The notes: generated by a model from the letters alone, not told the origin. A stretch of 30,829 nt of DNA from Chara braunii (GCA_003427395.1 BFEA01000024.1:5049224-5080052); one strand, 5' to 3'. Positions 9,286-19,965 are shown, counted from the first letter of the stretch. A program made the numbers and translations.

Positions 9286-9808
9286 GATGCATTGTCAACG
9301 TCTAGAATGTTAGACTGTGTAGAAGTTGCAGCCTGAGCATTGAGTGTCAAGAGGAGGCGGGGTTGCTCGTACTGCTGCCTTACTATTGCCGTCGTGCTCC
9401 TGGGTTTCATAACTATGTGTCATGGCACGATACTCAGAGTGGATATTACTATTGAATGTTGCATCTGTTATGGTCGTTGAGTGGATCACGCAGCCCTAGC
9501 TAAAGTTCCCACAATGCATAATTGTGCTTACAGGACCCTTACCGTGTTCGTCGCTTTACTTCATTACTTGAAGTTGTTGCGTGTTGTTGGCTGCGACATT
9601 GAGCTAGCGGCGTTCTATCGGGTATTGCGTTGTGCATTGCCGCTAAGACATGTAGCTGTGCTCCGTTGGTGTGTGTTGCCGCGGTGTTTTGCTGAGGTGC
9701 GGTTGATTATGGGACATTGACGAGCCTGTGTCCCACCCCGAAAAGTTCAGGTACTGGCCAAGACATCGTATTTTCTTAACAATGGCCGAGGTACTGGTGG
9801 TTTAAAAA
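9286..9808. other. Anonymous DNA between elements A and B
   Basis: No recognisable frame. This is the right-hand continuation of the pre-insertion flank. I looked for an LTR of element B here by comparison with 13270-13560 and found only short chance-level matches. Confidence 0.5.
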
Positions 9809-11530
9809 AAAAACACCCATCAGTACTAGTGGTGCTACGACGCCCAAGGAGGAAGTGCCGCCGTCGCTTAAGAGTCATCACAAACCCGAGCAACTCCTTC
9901 TTCCTTGCATCATCAAGTGAGTTGATGGGAGGCACCTTGTGGCTGAAGTACTCCACAGGATGCCAGTTGTCGCAGTCGTGTTGTTCCAAGGCTGTCCCAA
10001 TGCCATAGCCGAAGGCGTCGGTTGTCACTCTTGTTGGCAAGGTGGGGTCGTAGATGCTAAGGACGGGTGTCATGAGCATGGCCGTCTTGAGTGCTTGGAA
10101 TGATCGGCACGATTCGTCGTCGAATACGAATGACACCTTTGGTGATTGTACTTTTGTCAATGGTGCAGTGATCCTTGGGTACCCGGTGATGAAGCGTTGG
10201 TAGCAGCCTGCCAACCCCATGAATGAGTGAAGGTATGTGGTGCTGGAGGGCCCGGGCCATACGTGGATGACCTCAATCTTGTCCGCGAGCAGACGAATGC
10301 CTTGTGGTGTCACATGATGGCCCAAGTATTTGAGCTCTTGCCGCGCCAATTCACATTTGTCGCGGTTGGCTTTGTACTTGGCTTGTCGTAGCCGCTCCAA
10401 GACAGTTCACATGTGGTCCACATGCTCATCCAAACTCCGGCTGTACACCAAGATATCGTCGAGGTAGACGAGTACAAATTTGTCCAACATGTGTCAGAAC
10501 TCCGTTGTCATAGCCGCTTGGAACGTGGTCGGGGCATTGTAAGGCAAAAAAAGGCATAACCAGCCATTTGAAATGCCCATATCCCGTCTTAAACACAGTC
10601 TTGTAGCGGTCCTCCCTCCGGATCTCGAGTTGGTGATATCCCGATTTGAGGTCAAGTTTGGAGAAAAATTTAGCGCCCCCCAGCCGTTCGGGAAGGTCGG
10701 CGTTCTGACAGTTTGCACGTTGAGCTTGCAATAGTCAATGCACAACCACAAGTCCTTGTTCTTCTTCCGGACGAAGAGAACGGGAGCGCCGTAGGGCGAA
10801 GAGTTAGGCTGAATCCAGCCTTTCTCGAAAAGGTCGTCGAGATTTGCCCGTAGCACACTTAACTCTTCCTCACTCATGCGGTAAATGCAACCATGCAAAG
10901 GTACGGCTCCGACCTCGAGAATGATCTCGTGGCGGATTGGCCGATCCGGTACGACTCCATGCAGGGCTTCGAAAACGTCGCCATAGATGCCGAGAAGCTT
11001 GGTGATGCGTGGGTTCGTCGATGCGTCCGTCGATGGGTTGTCATGGGGAGGGAGGGCGTGGAGAAAGCACGAGCCCATCTCCTCGACGTTGTCCCGTGTG
11101 ATGGAAGCTCGAATGTTCACGGCGGACACCACATGACAGTTGATCGAAGGGTGAGGTGGAGGAACCGTGCACAGGACTAGTACCCCGTTCCCATTACGAA
11201 TGTGAACGGTGCGACAGTAGAAGTTCACCGGGTGATCCTCGGTTTGCAGCCACGACATGCCCAAAATCATGTTGAACTTGGTGTCCAAAATGTCGAAGGA
11301 CACGACCTCGCTTGCATGCAGGCGAAGTACACGGGGACGAAATCAATGCACCGGTCAACTGACTTGTGCTTGTGATCGTCGACCAAGGTAACTTGCGTGG
11401 CCCAAGGTCAACGCGTACCATAAAATATTGGCTCATAGTTGCAAGTCGGTCCACAATCGATCAAGGCGTTGCAGGTCGCTTCTCCGATCTGAATGCGTAT
11501 GTACAGCAATGGCGCATCGTTGTTGTTGTA
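9809..11530 (-). pseudogene. pol: Broken pol of element B: protease, reverse transcriptase, partial RNase H
   Basis: The protease starts near 11515 with LLYIRIQIGEATCNALIDCG, where IDCG is the catalytic D-x-G position. It continues in other frames through FMVRVDLGP to the closing FNMILGMSWL (about 11275). The reverse transcriptase follows with FEKGWIQPNSSPYGAPVLFV, LCIDYCKLN (family R in IDYR replaced by C), FFSKLDLKSGYHQ after a frameshift, and VYLDDILVYS near 10460 holding the YxDD active site. TGA codons interrupt at 10496-10494 and 10409-10407. The thumb/connection gives LGHHVTPQGI and GLAGCYQRFI. RNase H begins with VTTDAFGYGIG and VEYFSHK and breaks off after HFLLGRR near 9840, next to a run of ten or so A/T. 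Integrase is absent. Confidence 0.85.
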
Positions 11531-11999
11531 CCGTTGTGTCGTGAACTCGCAAGGTCGTCGCGAAGGTCGACAACCTCTATTCCGACGTCCATTAACGGAG
11601 TTGGTATTGCAGTGTGCAAGTACTCCCGCAATTGTGCCATGAGCGTGTTGCCGGTTTCGATAATCGACCGGTCGGGGGAAGGGGCATCCATTGGAAGTCC
11701 GCGATTGTCAACGGGTAGAGTTCCTCATGTCTTGACCATGACGTCGAGTTCCCAGTGAAAGTTGACGGCGAAACTACCGAATCGGTTGCCGATGGTGATG
11801 GAGTCTTTCACATGGAGTGACTGGTCCAATGGTGAGACCAAGTGGGCAGCGTAATCCACGTAAGTGTATCGAGGACTTGCGACATCCACGTTCTCCCCAG
11901 ATGTGTAGGAGGTCACTAGCAAGGCGGCCGAATCTGGCGGAGTGAGAGATGGAGTCGCCTCACCTCCTGTGCGGCTCAGTTTCCCAAGCTGGTTCGAGT

Positions 12000-13267
12000 T
12001 CGAACATCCTCCTTGCCTTGATCTTGGCATTGGGAGGTCTTGTGCTTGTTGCTGTTGCACCAATAGTAGCAGCCATAGCGGTCGCGCCACTTGTATTCAG
12101 CCTCGGTCAAGCTAAACTTGACCCATAGTATTGGTTGTCCGTTTTCGGCCGACGATGTTGTTTTTGCCTTCCCTTTTCCACGGGATTTGTTCTTGCTTCA
12201 CGGCTGGACGGCGGCCACCTGATCTCCCTTGCGTGATGTGGGGGTGGTTGTCCGGTCTTCCACAAGGTTGTCCGGTGGGACTGCAGCGATGGGCTGCGGA
12301 CGCTGACCAAAATTTTCATGTAGGCGGGCTGTGATGCGGATTTCGTTCTTTTTAGTTTTTATGATCCAACATGGCAAACAATCTTGTGTGCGGCAGCCCG
12401 GTTGGTCTTCATAATCTCACGAGCCTTGCCGATGATTCCGGCGAAGGTCGTGTACTTTTCGTGATCACCAAGATCAAGGCTCAAGGCGGCACACGACCGG
12501 TTGCAAAACTCGCGGCGCAGATGCGCAAATGGCAAGTCAAGATCGGTTGTTGCCACGATCTTTTGCCATTCCGTGAGCCAGTCGCGTGTCGGTGTGTTGC
12601 CTTGAGTCATGGTGAAGAGGCGGTTGATGACGAGCATCGGGGCGCCGTCAACGATGACTTGCTTCTTTCATTCCTTCGTCAAATCTTCCCATGAGATCTT
12701 TTGATGAAGGTCGGCAACCTGGACGTTGTGGATGGTTGCCATGTGGTTGAGCCAGATCTGGCATCCACACATGTCGTTGAGGAACAACGCCGAGATGTAC
12801 AAGTAGTCGGGGACCCGATGAATCTGAATCACCGTCGTAAAGGTCTGCCACCAGATGACTGGGTCCTGATGCGTCTAGTAATCAAACTTCTCGATCCGGA
12901 AAGTCAACATCTTGTACTGCCGCGGTGCACCGGTGTGCCGCCGTAGCTGCCTAACCTCGGTCTTCGAGGTGCCGAGCTGCTTGCTGATGGTGGTTGATGC
13001 AGTGAAAGTGTTCATGTCGTCGAGCATTGCGAGTACATGGTCGATTCGTTGCTCCAATTGGCGGGTTGAGGCTACATTGCTGGGTTCCCCAGCACCTGGT
13101 CTTGGTGTTGCTTGCTCCAAGTACTGTACACGGGTATGAAGTGCCCGTGTGGCATCCTTGTGCATTCTCTTGTGGTTCCGCACTGCCTCTCGAAGATTCT
13201 TCAGTTCCTGGTGTTGTTTCTCTAACTCCGACTGCAGTTGGTTACAAGTGTAAACCAACCAGGTCAT
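12000..13267 (-). pseudogene. gag: Broken gag of element B with zinc knuckle
   Basis: From ATG 13267 the frame begins with a coiled-coil-like segment (LQSELEKQHQELKNLREAVR), then a linker and a second segment (RQLEQRIDHVLAMLDDM). It is interrupted by TAG at 12877-12875 just after KFDY, continues through IWWQTF and by TGA at 12670-12668, then gives a capsid-like block (LFTMTQGNTPTRDWLTEWQK, HLRREFCNRSCAALS, about 12610-12450). After a frameshift the other frame carries a basic linker with TGA at 12200-12198 and WRDRYG. A knuckle follows at 12071-12027 with spacing C-x3-C-x4-H-x4-C, one residue more than the usual first interval. The ATG at 13267 is the first available after an upstream TAA; the true start may be lost. 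Confidence 0.75.
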
Positions 13268-13310
13268 GAGTTTGGGAGAGAAACTCTTGTGTTGCTCTTC
13301 CGGTGTTGCG

Positions 13311-14190
13311 CCGTCGTGGCCCTCGGATGGTTATGGTATAAAGTCAACGTGTACGTTGCGCTTCGTTATGCATCCTGCTAAACGATTATCGATGCATTGC
13401 TGTGATTTACTGGGTTGTTATTATTGTGATTGACACTGTATATCTTGCGGTACCTTGCAGCCACACGGGGTTGCTGTGCGGGCGACTTTTAGTTGAGTTT
13501 GGTTGTAGTTGTCTGCGTTTCGAATAGAACAAAAGGGGGGGAGGTATCGCTGTAATTTGGAAGGTCGTTAGGAAAGTCAACAGTTGGTGGTTTAGCTTCA
13601 GTTGACCAAGCTGCTGCGTATTCTGACTCGGACCATCATTGCAGGGCCCTCAGGCGACTCAAGGTATCAAGGCCCTCTCACTCAAGTCGGAGCGCACCCT
13701 TCTTGTATTTGAGCAGCTTCATGTTTCTCTCTCCGCCCTTCTTATTCTAAGTCTAGTCTGCCAGTTACGAGAGGAGGACAACAGGTGGGATTGCAACCCA
13801 TAATCCGTGCCAAGATCTCTGTGGGAGGTTGCCCCACCGATTGGGGGAGTTCTGCCGGGACCTAGGCGAGGTTCCGAAAATAGGGAACTGAGTGGTAATC
13901 ATCATCTCCTTCTAAAAACACAACTAAAACCCTTACATGTACATTTTGTTATGGTTTGACTGGGTATATTGCATCCTTATTGATCCTATGTTTGATTTTC
14001 TTGAGTTAAATCGGGATTAACTCAAATGCAGGTGCAATCTCAGTTTCATCTCAATTAATTGTCTAAATTCAGATTGAAGAAGGGTTGTGAATTGGGGGAA
14101 AGCGGAAGGAAGGTGGTTTGCTTGTGATTGTCTGGGTCAACTAGAGGTTGGGCTTAAATGGCCCAGTGCTCTGTTTATTTTGATTGTCCG
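13311..14190. other. Anonymous DNA, no gene recognised
   Basis: No domain-bearing frame and no repeat I can define. It may contain the decayed 5' end of element B, but no LTR or priming site is visible. Confidence 0.5.
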
Positions 14191-14910
14191 GAGGACCAGA
14201 CTTTGTTCCTAAGTTGGATGGTCTGGTCACTCTGACTTGCGAGGGCTGCTAATGAATGCATTTTCAGGAACCAATTTTATTTTTAAGTTGAAGGGTTTGG
14301 TCGCCATGATTTATTTTGAGTTTTTTTTATTGGGACCGGGATTTGTTTCTAAGTTGAATGATCCAGTCTCCTTATGTTTCTTTATTGTTTCTGAGAAAGG
14401 GAGTTTGTGGTTTGTTCCTAAGTTGGATTACTCAAACTTCTTTTTGTTTATTCTGAGGGAATCAGACGAAGGACCAAACTTAGTTTATAAGTTGAATGGT
14501 TGGAGCCACGTACATATTGAAACCAAGGAATAGTTTTATTTATACTCTATTATTACTTTACTTATAAACAAGCCAGTCAAAATTTGTTTCTAAGTTCAAT
14601 GGTCTGACTATAGCTTATCATAATGAAAATAGTATCAATTAAGAATATTAATTGGTGTTAAGAAGGTGCAGGCTGAACTTTGTTTCTAAGTTGAATGGTT
14701 CAGTTATACGCTACCTTAAAAGACTAACGACAAAGATATATATATATAATATGACTGTTTAAACAGTTCAACGCGACTAGGTTTTATTTCTAAGTTGAAT
14801 GGCCAAGTCATATGCCATAAAAAAAAAAAAGTAGTAGTGTCATTTGTTTGTGTATATTCAATGGAAGAGGTAAATTTTGTCTCTAAGTTGAATGGTCTAG
14901 GTTTACGCCT
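14190..14910 (+). repeat. Degenerate tandem array, motif TTTGTTTCTAAGTTGAATGG
   Basis: The AAGTTGAATGG core, usually preceded by TTTGTTTCT and often followed by TCTGGTC, begins at 14211, 14285, 14351, 14420, 14489, 14592, 14688, 14792 and 14885. Spacings are 74, 66, 69, 69, 103, 96, 104 and 93, so the array has a ~69-bp half and a ~100-bp half. The 98-codon plus frame at 14237-14533 and the 74-codon minus frame at 14716-14940 are by-products of the periodicity, not genes. Confidence 0.8.
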
Positions 14911-15179
14911 TACGTAAGTTGGGTATAAGGAATAAATCATTAAGAGATTAAAAAGTATTGTTGATAAGGTTCAACCCTGTGACTGGATGAGAGTACTTAC
15001 CATTGCTGTATGAACTTGCATGTGGCTGAGTCAGAGCTTTACTTAGTACGAGTTTTAGTTTGACAGGTAGTTGCTTTAGTTGCTCGTTACGTGCTAGAGT
15101 TATAGGAGTTAGTTCAATTCCTGCATTTTCTAAGCAAAATTTTTTTTTACTTAGGTCAATTCTCACATTGTCTGGGGTC

Positions 15180-15850
15180 AGTTATTTTACTTGGTTTTGT
15201 ATAAAATTTTAAAAGGTACTTTCTCTACGGGAAGCGCTGCCGAAATTTTTACAAAACCAAGGAGCTAGTTAAATTTTTGCTTTTCTAAGTTCAAGTTTTT
15301 GTTTAACTTACTAAAAATTTGGAAAAACTTCTTTTATAAGGGAAGTGTTGCCCATTTTTTCGCTAATTCAGGGATTTGGACAAAATCTTACTTTTGGGAA
15401 GTCAGAATCATTTCATGATTTATACTTAGCTTTGTATAAATTTTGAAAATTTACGTTCGCTACGGAACGCGCAACCGAAATTTCTACAAATTTAAGGAGT
15501 TAGTTAAATTTTGTCTTGGCAGGAACTCAAGTCTTACTTCGAGTTCTTATCCAACTTACTATAAATCTGATAAGTCTACTTCTCTAAAGGAGATGTTGCC
15601 CAAATATTTACTAATTCAGGGAGTTAGACAAAATTTGACTTTCTAGTATTGATGATCATTTCAGTTTTCATATTTGAGTGAATATAAATTATGAAAATAT
15701 ATATTTTCTTACAGGAAGCGCTGCCTAATTTTTTTAGTTTTGCGAAGTTATATTACATTTTGATATAAACGATTTTGGTGATCCACCCTGAGTAGAGGAG
15801 ATGCCGCTAAAAATCTTACTTTTTCTGTGACATTTGTTTAGAGGTAGACG
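15180..15850 (+). repeat. Tandem array of ~123-bp units with alternating types
   Basis: Landmarks of the GAAGCGCTGCC type start at 15231, 15342, 15465, 15590, 15715 and 15798, mostly 111-125 bp apart. Odd copies read like GCTGCCGAAATTTTTACA then AAGGAGCTAGTTAAATTTT; even copies read like GTTGCCCATTTTTT then CTAATTCAGGGA and GACAAAATCT. This makes an approximately 234-250-bp dimer. GAAGCGCTGCCGAAATTTT differs at one base from the core in the leader of element A (3846). The 15100 region carries the shared AGGAGTTAGT motif as well. Confidence 0.75.
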
Positions 15851-16405
15851 TTGACTTAATTATGAAAATTGTTTTTAGTGAGAACTTGATACGGGGGTTC
15901 ATTCTCATACACTTATAATCTAGTCTTGGGCATTGACCTGCCATGTGTTACAGATCCTCATTCAACATTTCGATTCAGGATTGGACTAGTTTCATCTTGA
16001 TCCCACGAGAATCACCTTTGTTATCACTGATAACAGGTTTGTTGCCGATTCGTTGGTTTACGACTCAACTTCAATTTACCCTCGCTACTTAACCTAAAGG
16101 TTTGTGATTTTGATTGTTTTGTTGGGTTTTCACCCGGACTTTATTGAATGGTCATTTAACAAAGATATAGAGTATTTTATTATGAAAGGTTGGACAAAGG
16201 TTGGGGTTTCTATGACTAAAGATGGGGATATTAGCATAGAGAGCAGTTGAAGTTGACTCCGTGTAGTAGGTGAACTTTTGGTTGAATTTTTGATGTGATT
16301 GCATGTATATTTGTGGTTCATATTCTGGATTCGACTGTCTGCGATCTCATATATATGGTTAAAAGGAGTCTCAATGCGATTGTGAGAAGTGCTCGTCTCA
16401 TATTG
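15851..16405. other. AT-rich anonymous DNA
   Basis: No recognisable coding frame or RNA gene. It precedes the CA/TA microsatellite. Confidence 0.5.
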
Positions 16406-16407
16406 TA

Positions 16408-16422
16408 CACACACACACACAT

Positions 16423-16453
<31 letters not shown>

Positions 16454-16498
16454 TATACATATATATATACATATATATCGTCACAAACAGAACTGCCT

Positions 16499-16559
<61 letters not shown>
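16408..16559. repeat. CA and TA microsatellite
   Basis: (CA)n with occasional interruptions at about 16408-16452, short TA stretches, then an almost pure (AT)n run from about 16503 to 16554. The tract continues on the other side of the hAT-like insertion at 17299. Confidence 0.95.
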
Positions 16560-16604
16560 CAGGGTTGCCGATGTTCGGGACGGTCCGAACGCCCGAACCC
16601 GAAC

Positions 16605-16688
16605 NNNNNNNNNNNNNNNNNNNNNNNNNNNNNNNNNNNNNNNNNNNNNNNNNNNNNNNNNNNNNNNNNNNNNNNNNNNNNNNNNNNN
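16605..16688. other. Assembly gap (84 N)
   Basis: The N run starts directly after CCCGAACCCGAAC, so the missing part probably includes more of that short tandem repeat. Frames spanning it are meaningless. Confidence 0.98.
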
Positions 16689-16819
16689 AGAGAACTAAAC
16701 AAAACAACATTTGATTGGGCACTACATTCAAATTCTTTACCAAATTTGAATTAAAAATCAAATACAGAAAATAAACACTATGATAAAAATAAGAAAAAAT
16801 AAAAAGAGAATTAAAATGA

Positions 16820-17160
16820 GTGAGTGTGGCAGCACTTTTTCGACACCGTCATCTTTACCGATTTTTAATTAATTTTTGGCATCGACAAATGCCCTGAAAA
16901 TTTACAGATCTATAGTTTACATAATCAATAACTCATTAAAAAGTTTTCAAAAAATAATAAAATTTTTTAAGTCCCTAAATAAAGTAAAAACAAAAAGTTA
17001 GAAGTGAAAAAAAAAACAAAATAGTGAGTGGGCGAGCACGTTTTGACACCCCCATCTTTGACGATTTTTAATGTTTTTTTGGCTTAGCAGAATGGCTTCA
17101 AAAATTGTAAGCGTGTAGGTTACATCATAGAGAACTCACAAAAAAATAAAATAAAAAAAA
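16820..17160 (+). repeat. Diverged internal duplication inside the hAT-like element
   Basis: GTGAGTGTGGCAGCACTTTT (16820) and GTGAGTGGGCGAGCACGTTT (17024) both continue into GACACC, CATCTTT, CGATTTTTAAT, TTTTTGGC, then AAAATT and a TAG..TTACAT stretch. The offset is about 204 bp. This suggests dimerisation of an ancestral interior. Confidence 0.7.
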
Positions 17161-17298
17161 CTAACTTATTTTTAGGCCCCGAAATTGTCTTTGACGGGGG
17201 TCAAACCTGGAGGTGTCAGGCCCCCGAACGGGACCCCGAACGCCCGAACGTTCGGGGGCCAGCCCGGGGGCCTCCGAGCGTTCGTTCAGGTAACCCTG

Positions 17299-17332
17299 TA
17301 TACATATATATATACAAATATATATGTATGTC
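17299..17332. repeat. TA-rich microsatellite remainder
   Basis: TATACATATATATATACAAA-like continuation of the tract interrupted by the hAT-like insertion. Confidence 0.8.
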
Positions 17333-18637
17333 TCGAGTTTGCGCGCGGCCTACTGCGACCATGCATAAGGATTAAACGGAATATCCGTCGAGAAAAAAAA
17401 GAGGCCCCCTTTTTGCATTTGTATTTTATATTTATTATAATTGGACGTTGAAGTCTGTGGCAGTCGTCAAAGTCAAACCCCTTGACTTCTCTCCAGACCC
17501 TGGTTGATGGAGCTCAGCTCCAAGGCTATAAGCGTTGACTGCCACGACAAGTCAGAACCTGTCTACCACTCACTCTCCGCTTAGTGCAGAAGAGGGTGTG
17601 GTTCTCAACCACCTTGGCGGTTGTCTAGCGTCGAAAGATTAACCCTTCAAGGCATATGTCATCCGATACATTTTATGATGTGCTAATGTGACTGTGCCCT
17701 CAATGAGGGCGTCGATACACGAACAACAGATAGAAAAAAAAAAAAAAAAAAAAAACACCCCTTATGTTGTGATTGCGGTCCGATACAGGATGCTACAGTA
17801 CTTGTCTGGAACTAAATGCAGCGAGGCAGTTAGCTGTCTCACGTTATATCCGCCCTGCCTGGCTGGCAGGGCGCTACACAGAGCTCACAACAAAAAGCAA
17901 AAACCGAAAACAACATGTCTCATGGTCCTCACAAAGTGGAGACACGGTTAACGGAGACCCAAAATTTTAGCGTTTTTTAAATGCTATTTGTAAGAAAACC
18001 AGAAGCCATTTTTAACCAAAAATTACATCATTCCATAGAGTGAACACCATATTAACAAACCATTGGGAAAAAAACGAAAAAATAAAATAAAAACAGGGTG
18101 AAACAGTAAGGCAAAAGTGCACTTGAATGACATTTTGGATTCAGCGAATTTTTAGAATTTTCAGCATTTTTGGAAATGGCCTTATCAGAGGAAATTCCAA
18201 TTTTCCAAATGAGACCAAATTTGGTACACAACAACGTTGAAGTAAGAAAAAAACAGGCAAAAAACAAAAAAACAAAAAACTTAAAATTTCACCCCCAAAA
18301 CCTAATTTCAGTTTTGGACTTGTTACCCAGGAACTGAAACTGGGGGGTCCCCGTTACTTCCACCTACGTGAGGATCTTCNCCTTGTCGGTGGATTCAGCT
18401 CTTCATTTCTTTTCTTTTTGTTTTCTTCTTTTTCTTTCCTTTTTTTTTTTTGCCTCCATCATTGCCCCCAACCTCCGCAATTTTTGGGATGAGTCGTTTT
18501 TAATATTTCTGTTTGTCTGGGCGGTGTACTTGTGGTTTAAGTCTCACGCGCGACACCGAATCGATTTTCGTGTCCAAAGGTAATAGGTTTGATACTAAAG
18601 GGACTAGAAGTGTTTTGTTTTGTGTGAGTGATATGTG
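17333..18637. other. Anonymous DNA with poly-A run and single N
   Basis: No recognisable gene on either strand. It includes a 22-base A run at 17734-17755, a T-rich stretch near 18440-18450 and one undetermined base at 18380. Confidence 0.5.

Positions 18638-18666
<29 letters not shown>
18638..18666 (-). repeat. 29-base poly-T, a poly(A) on the minus strand
   Basis: Uninterrupted T run. On the minus strand it is a poly(A) about 35 bp past the end of an open stretch and in line with the coiled-coil pseudogene further right, as expected for retroposed sequence. Confidence 0.6.
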
Positions 18667-18668
<2 letters not shown>

Positions 18669-18985
18669 GTGGTGTAACGTGTGGTAAGAAGAATGCGTCC
18701 TAGTTGACCAACAACGAGTCGCGCTTGGGACTTCGGCTCCCCAATGCGTCGGTTCGCGTACGGGTCCAATAGAGGCGAGGGACCACGGGTACCCCCAATG
18801 CTAGAGCGTACGAGAAACGCCCTTGGTTGTGCCACCTCTGTGATTGCAACTGATTAGCTTTCGCACGTGGTTCGGTAGCTCGGCAGGGATACACCCACCT
18901 AAAGGATGGTGACAACGCCCGCATGCGGAGGTAAGTTATACCTCGCGTGATTTTATCATGTCGTAGGGGTTCGCGAAAGGTATGG

Positions 18986-19965
18986 CTAACACACTCGGCC
19001 GGAGTGGCGACGAAAACTCCATTTGCACCGCGATAAAAGGATGAAGACTTGCACGAAATCCTTCGTGACATGGCCGGGAGGGTCCCCCAGCGGGGCCGAT
19101 GCACTCAACACCGGACAAACTTTTATATAATCCTCCTGCACCACTTGTCCAGTTGCATGCCTCTTTAGGCCAAAACCAGAGGTCCATAACCCCAAAGCAT
19201 CCCCAAATTTTGTGAGAAGAGGTATATGATGAGGTGTCGTCAAACTTTGAAGTTCTTTCATCTTGTCTTTCATCTCTTCCAACCTCAAAACCGCCTTCTG
19301 ACCAACCAACGATTGCTCTTTCTGCAGAGTCAGACTTTCGCTCTCTAGCTCGATCACAGAGGCCTCAACCTCAACAACCTTCTCAACCGACTCTCCATTC
19401 TCAACCAAAGGTACATGTTGGGTTGCCAAGGAAGTAGGCGCCTGCCACTCAACATGTTGGGTTGCCAAGGAAGTAGGCGTCTGCCACTCAAACCTTCTAG
19501 CCTCGTACTTTTTTTTTGTCAATACCCCTGAGGCTCTAACATTACTTTATCAAGCAAGGGAATCTCTTTTTCCCTCTGCTTCTCTGTTCCTGCTTCCCTC
19601 TTCTCATGTTTAAAGAGGTCCTCAAAAAACTGTATATTGATGCCATACCTTTGCACCTCAGTCCAGTCCACAACTGTTGTAGACGTTTGCTGAGTAAATT
19701 TGGCGTCCACATCCCTCAACCTTTTCTCTCACTCTACCTCCTTTGCTTGAAAGGAAGTTTGTCGCGTCTGGATCTGCACCCTCAGGGCTTTATTGACCTT
19801 GTTGAGGGTCTGGTTCACTAGTAGGAGGGCATCATTCTCAACCCATATATCCACTATTTTTTTCTTTGTTGCCTCCATCTTTTTGTCTTGTTTTTCCATT
19901 CCCTTCTTCAAGGTCTCAATCTCTTTCCCAATCCACCCTCCAGCTATGAATCCCCCCTGGAGGCA
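18986..19965 (-). pseudogene. Broken coiled-coil protein gene
   Basis: On the minus strand a single highly charged, helix-forming protein can be followed through several breaks. From about 19960 it reads GKEIETLKKGMEKQDKK and IVDIWVENDALLLVNQTLNK. A TGA at 19728-19726 interrupts it where Arg would fit. It continues EKRLRDVDAKFTQQTSTTVV, DWTEVQRYGINIQFFEDLFK and EIPLLDKVMLEPQG, then breaks by TGA and a frameshift at an A-run near 19510. The last part has a tandem 13-residue repeat (EWQxPTSLATQHV), a Glu-rich heptad stretch (VEKVVEVEASVIELESESL) and KDKMKELQSLTTPHHIPLL. I do not recognise the family; it could be a retrotransposon Gag or ORF1-like protein. No enzyme motif is visible. Confidence 0.5.
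19413..19490 (-). repeat. Perfect-length 39-bp tandem duplication
   Basis: Units 19413-19451 and 19452-19490 differ at one base. They encode the duplicated 13-residue block of the coiled-coil pseudogene, in frame. Confidence 0.95.

Larger units (their letters stand above)
9809..13310 (-). mobile_element. Ty3/Gypsy-type retrotransposon remnant, element B
   Basis: Read on the minus strand the order is gag coiled coil, gag core, CCHC knuckle, aspartic protease, reverse transcriptase, start of RNase H. The order is Gypsy-like, but integrase is missing and I cannot find LTRs, a priming site or target duplications, so both ends are approximate. It is a different family from element A: the Gag is unrelated by eye and the decay signature differs. 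It retains the part of pol that element A lost and lacks the part element A kept. Confidence 0.85.
16560..17298. mobile_element. Non-autonomous hAT-like DNA transposon, 8-bp TSD
   Basis: The left end reads CAGGGTTGCCGATGTTCGGG and the right end, on the reverse strand, CAGGGTTACCTGAACG. TATACATA lies immediately outside both ends (16552-16559 and 17299-17306). An 8-bp duplication and CAGGGTTGCC-like termini are hallmarks of the hAT superfamily. There is no transposase; the interior is AT-rich. Subterminal CCCGAAC heptamers occur at both ends (16592, 16598; 17223, 17235, 17243) and in inverse orientation at 16573 and 17250. The interior contains a diverged duplication of ~200 bp starting at 16820 and 17024. 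An 84-base N gap interrupts the left subterminal repeats, so the true length is uncertain. Confidence 0.8.

Noticed and set aside
10893-11758. Plus-strand frames of 95 and 130 codons
   Set aside because: They are antisense shadows of the protease/RT coding sequence of element B.
9286-13560. LTRs for element B
   Set aside because: Comparing 9290-9730 with 13270-13560 gave only 8-12-bp chance-level matches and no TG..CA pair or priming site.
14237-14533. 98-codon frame with repeated FxxKL motifs as a small repeat protein
   Set aside because: The repeat is explained by the DNA-level tandem array, whose spacings (66-104 bp) are not multiples of three.
16408-16560. Thr-His / Ile-Tyr repeat frames
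   Set aside because: Pure microsatellite translations, one of them spanning the N gap.
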